Below, piece by piece: positions 14,218 to 16,268 of a DNA stretch of 16,268 bases; within the stretch, counting starts at the first letter, position 1, and each line of letters starts with the position of its first letter. The stretch is from Kofleriaceae bacterium (GTDB taxonomy: Bacteria; Myxococcota_A; Polyangia; Haliangiales; Haliangiaceae). The DNA lies in NCBI GenBank assembly GCA_024642805.1, contig JAHEAK010000036.1, positions 1 through 16,268 of the forward strand. The letters run 5' to 3'. Below the pieces are notes generated by a model, which worked only from the letters and a program-made list of their open reading frames with translations, made no database searches and had not been told where the DNA came from. Both the position numbers and the translations under genes were made by a program.

Positions 14218-15803
14218 CAGGCAGCGCCCTTGGTGGCCGTGAAGGTCACGCCAGGGAAGTCATCGGCGGCGTGCTCCAGCTGCCAATCGCTGCGGGCCAG
14301 GAAGACCGGGGCGCCACTGTGGTCGTCAGCGATATAGGCATTGTGCGCCTCGCAAAACTTCTTGAGAGTCTTTTCCTCCGGGCACAGCACCCAGCGAGCA
14401 GCCGCAAAGGACGCGGCCTCATACACCACTTCGATGTCGTACTCGTGCTTGACCCGCTCGGCCATGACGTCGAACTGCAGCACGCCGACCACGCCGATGA
14501 TCCACTCGGCGCCCATGTGGCGCTTGAAGGCCTGAGCAGCACCTTCCTCGGCCAGTTGCGTAAGAGCTTTACCTAGATGCTTGGCGCGCATCGGATCGAC
14601 GGGGCGAACCTTGCGCAGGTGCTCCGGGGCAAAGCTCGGGATGCCGCTGAACACCAGGTTTTCGCCCTCGGTCAGGGCGTCGCCGATGTGCAGAGCGCCG
14701 TGGTTGGGGATGCCGACGATGTCGCCGGCAAAGGCCTCTTCGGCAAGCTCGCGGTCTCTGGCCTGAAAGAGCACCGCGTTGTTGACCGCAAGGGTCTTGC
14801 CCGAGCGACAGACTTTGAGCTTCATGCCGCGATTGAAGTGCCCCGAGCACAGGCGCACAAAAGCGATGCGATCGCGATGGCGCGGATCCATGTTCGCCTG
14901 GATCTTGAAGACGAAGCCAGCCACCTTGTCCTCGGTAGGATCGATGTCGCGAGTCGCCGAGCGCTGGGGGCGCAGGGAAGGCGCCAGGGAGGCCACACCG
15001 TGCAAAAGCTCGCGCACGCCGAAGTTCGAGAGGGCGGAACCAAAGAACATGGGCGTGAGCGTGCCATCGAGAAAGGCCTGACGGTCGAAGTTCGGGCACA
15101 GCTCACGAACCATCTCGACCTCCTCGCGCAGCTTGGCGGCGGCCTTGGCGGGCAAGAGCTCGTCGATCAAAGGGTCGTCCAGGCCTTTGCACTTCTGCCC
15201 CTCGGTGAGGATCGAGCGATCCGATTTGTCGATGAGCACCAGCTGGTCGTTGAAGAGGTCGTAGCAGCCCAAGAAGTCCTGTCCCATACCGATGGGCCAG
15301 CTCGCCGGGGTCACGTCGATGGCCAGGGTCTTTTCGACTTCGTCCATCAGCGCAAAAGGATCCTGGCCCTCGCGATCGAGCTTGTTGACGAAGGTCATGA
15401 TGGGCATGTCGCGCAAACGACAGACCTCGAAGAGCTTGCGAGTCTGATTCTCGATGCCCTTGGCGGCGTCGAGGACCATGATGGCCGAGTCGACCGCGGT
15501 CAGCGTGCGATAGGTGTCCTCGGAGAAGTCCTGGTGACCGGGGGTGTCGAGGAGATTGAAGGTCCAGTCCTGATAGTCGAAGGTCATCACCGAGGAGGTC
15601 ACCGAGATGCCGCGCTCGCGCTCGATCTTCATCCAGTCGGATGTGGCGCGCCGAGCCTGTCCCCGTGCCGCCACAGCGCCGGCCATCTGGATGGCTCCGC
15701 CGAAAAGCAGGAGTTTCTCGGTGAGAGTCGTCTTACCGGCATCGGGGTGCGAGATGATCGCAAAGGTCCGCCTGCGCGAGACTGGTTTCGTCAGATTGGC
15801 CAT
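14217..15803 (-). CDS. prfC: Peptide chain release factor 3 (RF3), GTPase
   Basis: RF3 recycles RF1 and RF2 from the ribosome after peptide release. The 528-aa length matches E. coli RF3 closely. The GTPase motifs are G1 SHPDAGKTT (18-26), the RGISVTSSV switch-1 (64-72), G3 DTPGH (86-90) and G4 NKLD (140-143). The C-terminal domains include RPVDPMRAKHLGKALTQLAEEG and GVLQFDVMAERVKHEY, typical of RF3 rather than EF-G. The ATG is preceded by AGGA with a short spacing. The 13 bases around the start (GCCAGGACGTATG) are identical to those at the HU start. It is divergent from the DTW gene with 29 nt between start codons, and its stop overlaps the flavoprotein start. Confidence 0.97.
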   Translation of the reverse strand: MANLTKPVSRRRTFAIISHPDAGKTTLTEKLLLFGGAIQMAGAVAARGQARRATSDWMKIERERGISVTSSVMTFDYQDWTFNLLDTPGHQDFSEDTYRTLTAVDSAIMVLDAAKGIENQTRKLFEVCRLRDMPIMTFVNKLDREGQDPFALMDEVEKTLAIDVTPASWPIGMGQDFLGCYDLFNDQLVLIDKSDRSILTEGQKCKGLDDPLIDELLPAKAAAKLREEVEMVRELCPNFDRQAFLDGTLTPMFFGSALSNFGVRELLHGVASLAPSLRPQRSATRDIDPTEDKVAGFVFKIQANMDPRHRDRIAFVRLCSGHFNRGMKLKVCRSGKTLAVNNAVLFQARDRELAEEAFAGDIVGIPNHGALHIGDALTEGENLVFSGIPSFAPEHLRKVRPVDPMRAKHLGKALTQLAEEGAAQAFKRHMGAEWIIGVVGVLQFDVMAERVKHEYDIEVVYEAASFAAARWVLCPEEKTLKKFCEAHNAYIADDHSGAPVFLARSDWQLEHAADDFPGVTFTATKGAA

Positions 15804-15820
15804 ACGTCCTGGCGCTCAAG

Positions 15821-15826
15821 TACCAT
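15821..15826 (+). promoter_or_regulatory. Possible -10 element of a leaderless DTW transcript
   Basis: TACCAT lies 6 nt before the GTG at 15833, with no Shine-Dalgarno between. The nearest -35-like hexamer is TTGGCC (15796-15801), at a long 19-nt spacing inside the prfC start region. The evidence is weak. Confidence 0.3.
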
Positions 15827-15832
15827 GGCCCC

Positions 15833-16268
15833 GTGCTCGATTCCAGCAAGCGCTGCCCAGGCTGCTACCTGGTGCCACAGCTGTGCATGTGCGCCGATAC
15901 CGAGGCCATCCCCTGCCCGATCGAACTGGTGGTTCTGCGCCACGTGCGAGAATATGAGCGCAGTTCCAACACCGGGCGCCTGGTCGACGCCGCCTTCGCC
16001 AATGCCCGTATCCTCGAGTACGCCCACCCCGATCATCCGCTCGATAGGAATGCCATCGCCTGCCCGAACAGCTACCTGCTCTTTCCCTCGGCGGGCGTGA
16101 GTCCCGAGCTGCGCCCGAGGCGCCTGGTCATCCTCGATGGCAGCTGGTCGCAGGCCCGGCGCATGGCCCAGCGGGTGCCCGAGCTGCGCGGCATGCCCTA
16201 CCTCTCGCTGCCGCCGCCGGTCCTTGCGCTGCCGCGACTGCGCAAGGGCCAAAAGCCCGAGCAGATGT
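15833..16268 (+). CDS. DTW-domain tRNA-uridine aminocarboxypropyltransferase, 3' truncated
   Basis: The frame is open from GTG 15833 to the window end with no stop, about 145 codons. DTW proteins attach the 3-amino-3-carboxypropyl group of S-adenosylmethionine to uridines in tRNA (acp3U). An N-terminal cysteine cluster, Cys8-x2-Cys11-x6-Cys18-x-Cys20, fits the metal-binding head of the family. The name-giving motif appears as LDGSWSQARRM, with Asp102-x-Ser-Trp105 (Ser for Thr is a common variant). The region PCPIELVVLRHVREY ahead of it matches the usual HP-E block loosely. The start has no SD and a TACCAT hexamer 6 nt upstream. It faces prfC with 29 nt between starts, so two translation-related genes share one control region. 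The family is quite sure; which tRNA site it modifies is not. Confidence 0.85.
   Translation, partial: MLDSSKRCPGCYLVPQLCMCADTEAIPCPIELVVLRHVREYERSSNTGRLVDAAFANARILEYAHPDHPLDRNAIACPNSYLLFPSAGVSPELRPRRLVILDGSWSQARRMAQRVPELRGMPYLSLPPPVLALPRLRKGQKPEQM

Noticed and set aside
12907..14337. 476-codon open frame on + strand
   Set aside because: It is fully antisense to the flavoprotein and the end of prfC, both with clear family motifs. Its translation is low in complexity, with no domain; it is a GC-codon-bias shadow.
14577..16100. 507-codon open frame on + strand
   Set aside because: It is antisense to prfC, then runs through the DTW gene in a wrong frame. No recognisable domain; the DTW frame from 15833 carries the real motifs.

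Overview
The window is about 60% GC and densely packed with protein genes. It looks like chromosome of a Myxococcota or other deltaproteobacterial-type bacterium. The evidence is by eye only: an HU-family protein with the long basic insert I associate with that group, many lipoprotein and serine/alanine-rich single-anchor proteins, an H-x6-D acyltransferase, and GTG/TTG starts. I could run no search, so the taxonomy is tentative. I see no RNA genes, insertion sequences, CRISPR array or phage genes. There is no gene-free stretch longer than about 300 bases.

Layout. Positions 1-4547 hold the 3' end of a membrane acyltransferase (+), a convergent large sulfatase-fold lipoprotein (-), and a divergent long-chain acyl-CoA synthetase (+). 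Positions 4548-4699 are a convergent intergenic gap with a hairpin. Positions 4700-6405 are an HU gene followed 8 nt later by a TPR-like exported protein (both -), under a good sigma-70-type promoter. Positions 6486-8503 are coaBC overlapping a family-4 uracil-DNA glycosylase (both -). Positions 8545-12856 run on the + strand: two unrecognised membrane-anchored proteins, a PlsC-like acyltransferase, and an SDR-fold protein whose start overlaps the acyltransferase stop. Positions 12904-15803 are prfC (release factor 3) coupled through TGATG to a UDP-galactopyranose-mutase-like flavoprotein (both -). Positions 15833-16268 are the 5' part of a DTW-domain tRNA-modifying enzyme (+), divergent from prfC and running off the end.

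How it fits together. There is no single obvious system. Housekeeping genes (coaBC, udg, hu, prfC, DTW) are mixed with lipid activation and acyl transfer genes (acyl-CoA synthetase, PlsC) and envelope or glycan genes (acyltransferase 3, sulfatase-like lipoprotein, UGM-like flavoprotein).

The points most worth a second look are: a perfect 18-bp inverted repeat at the very first base of the window, possibly a contig-end foldback artefact; a sulfatase-fold lipoprotein that appears to lack its nucleophile and one metal ligand; an in-frame 12-bp tandem repeat that sets the C-terminus of the flavoprotein; several starts that look leaderless; and the unknown pair at 8545-11067.
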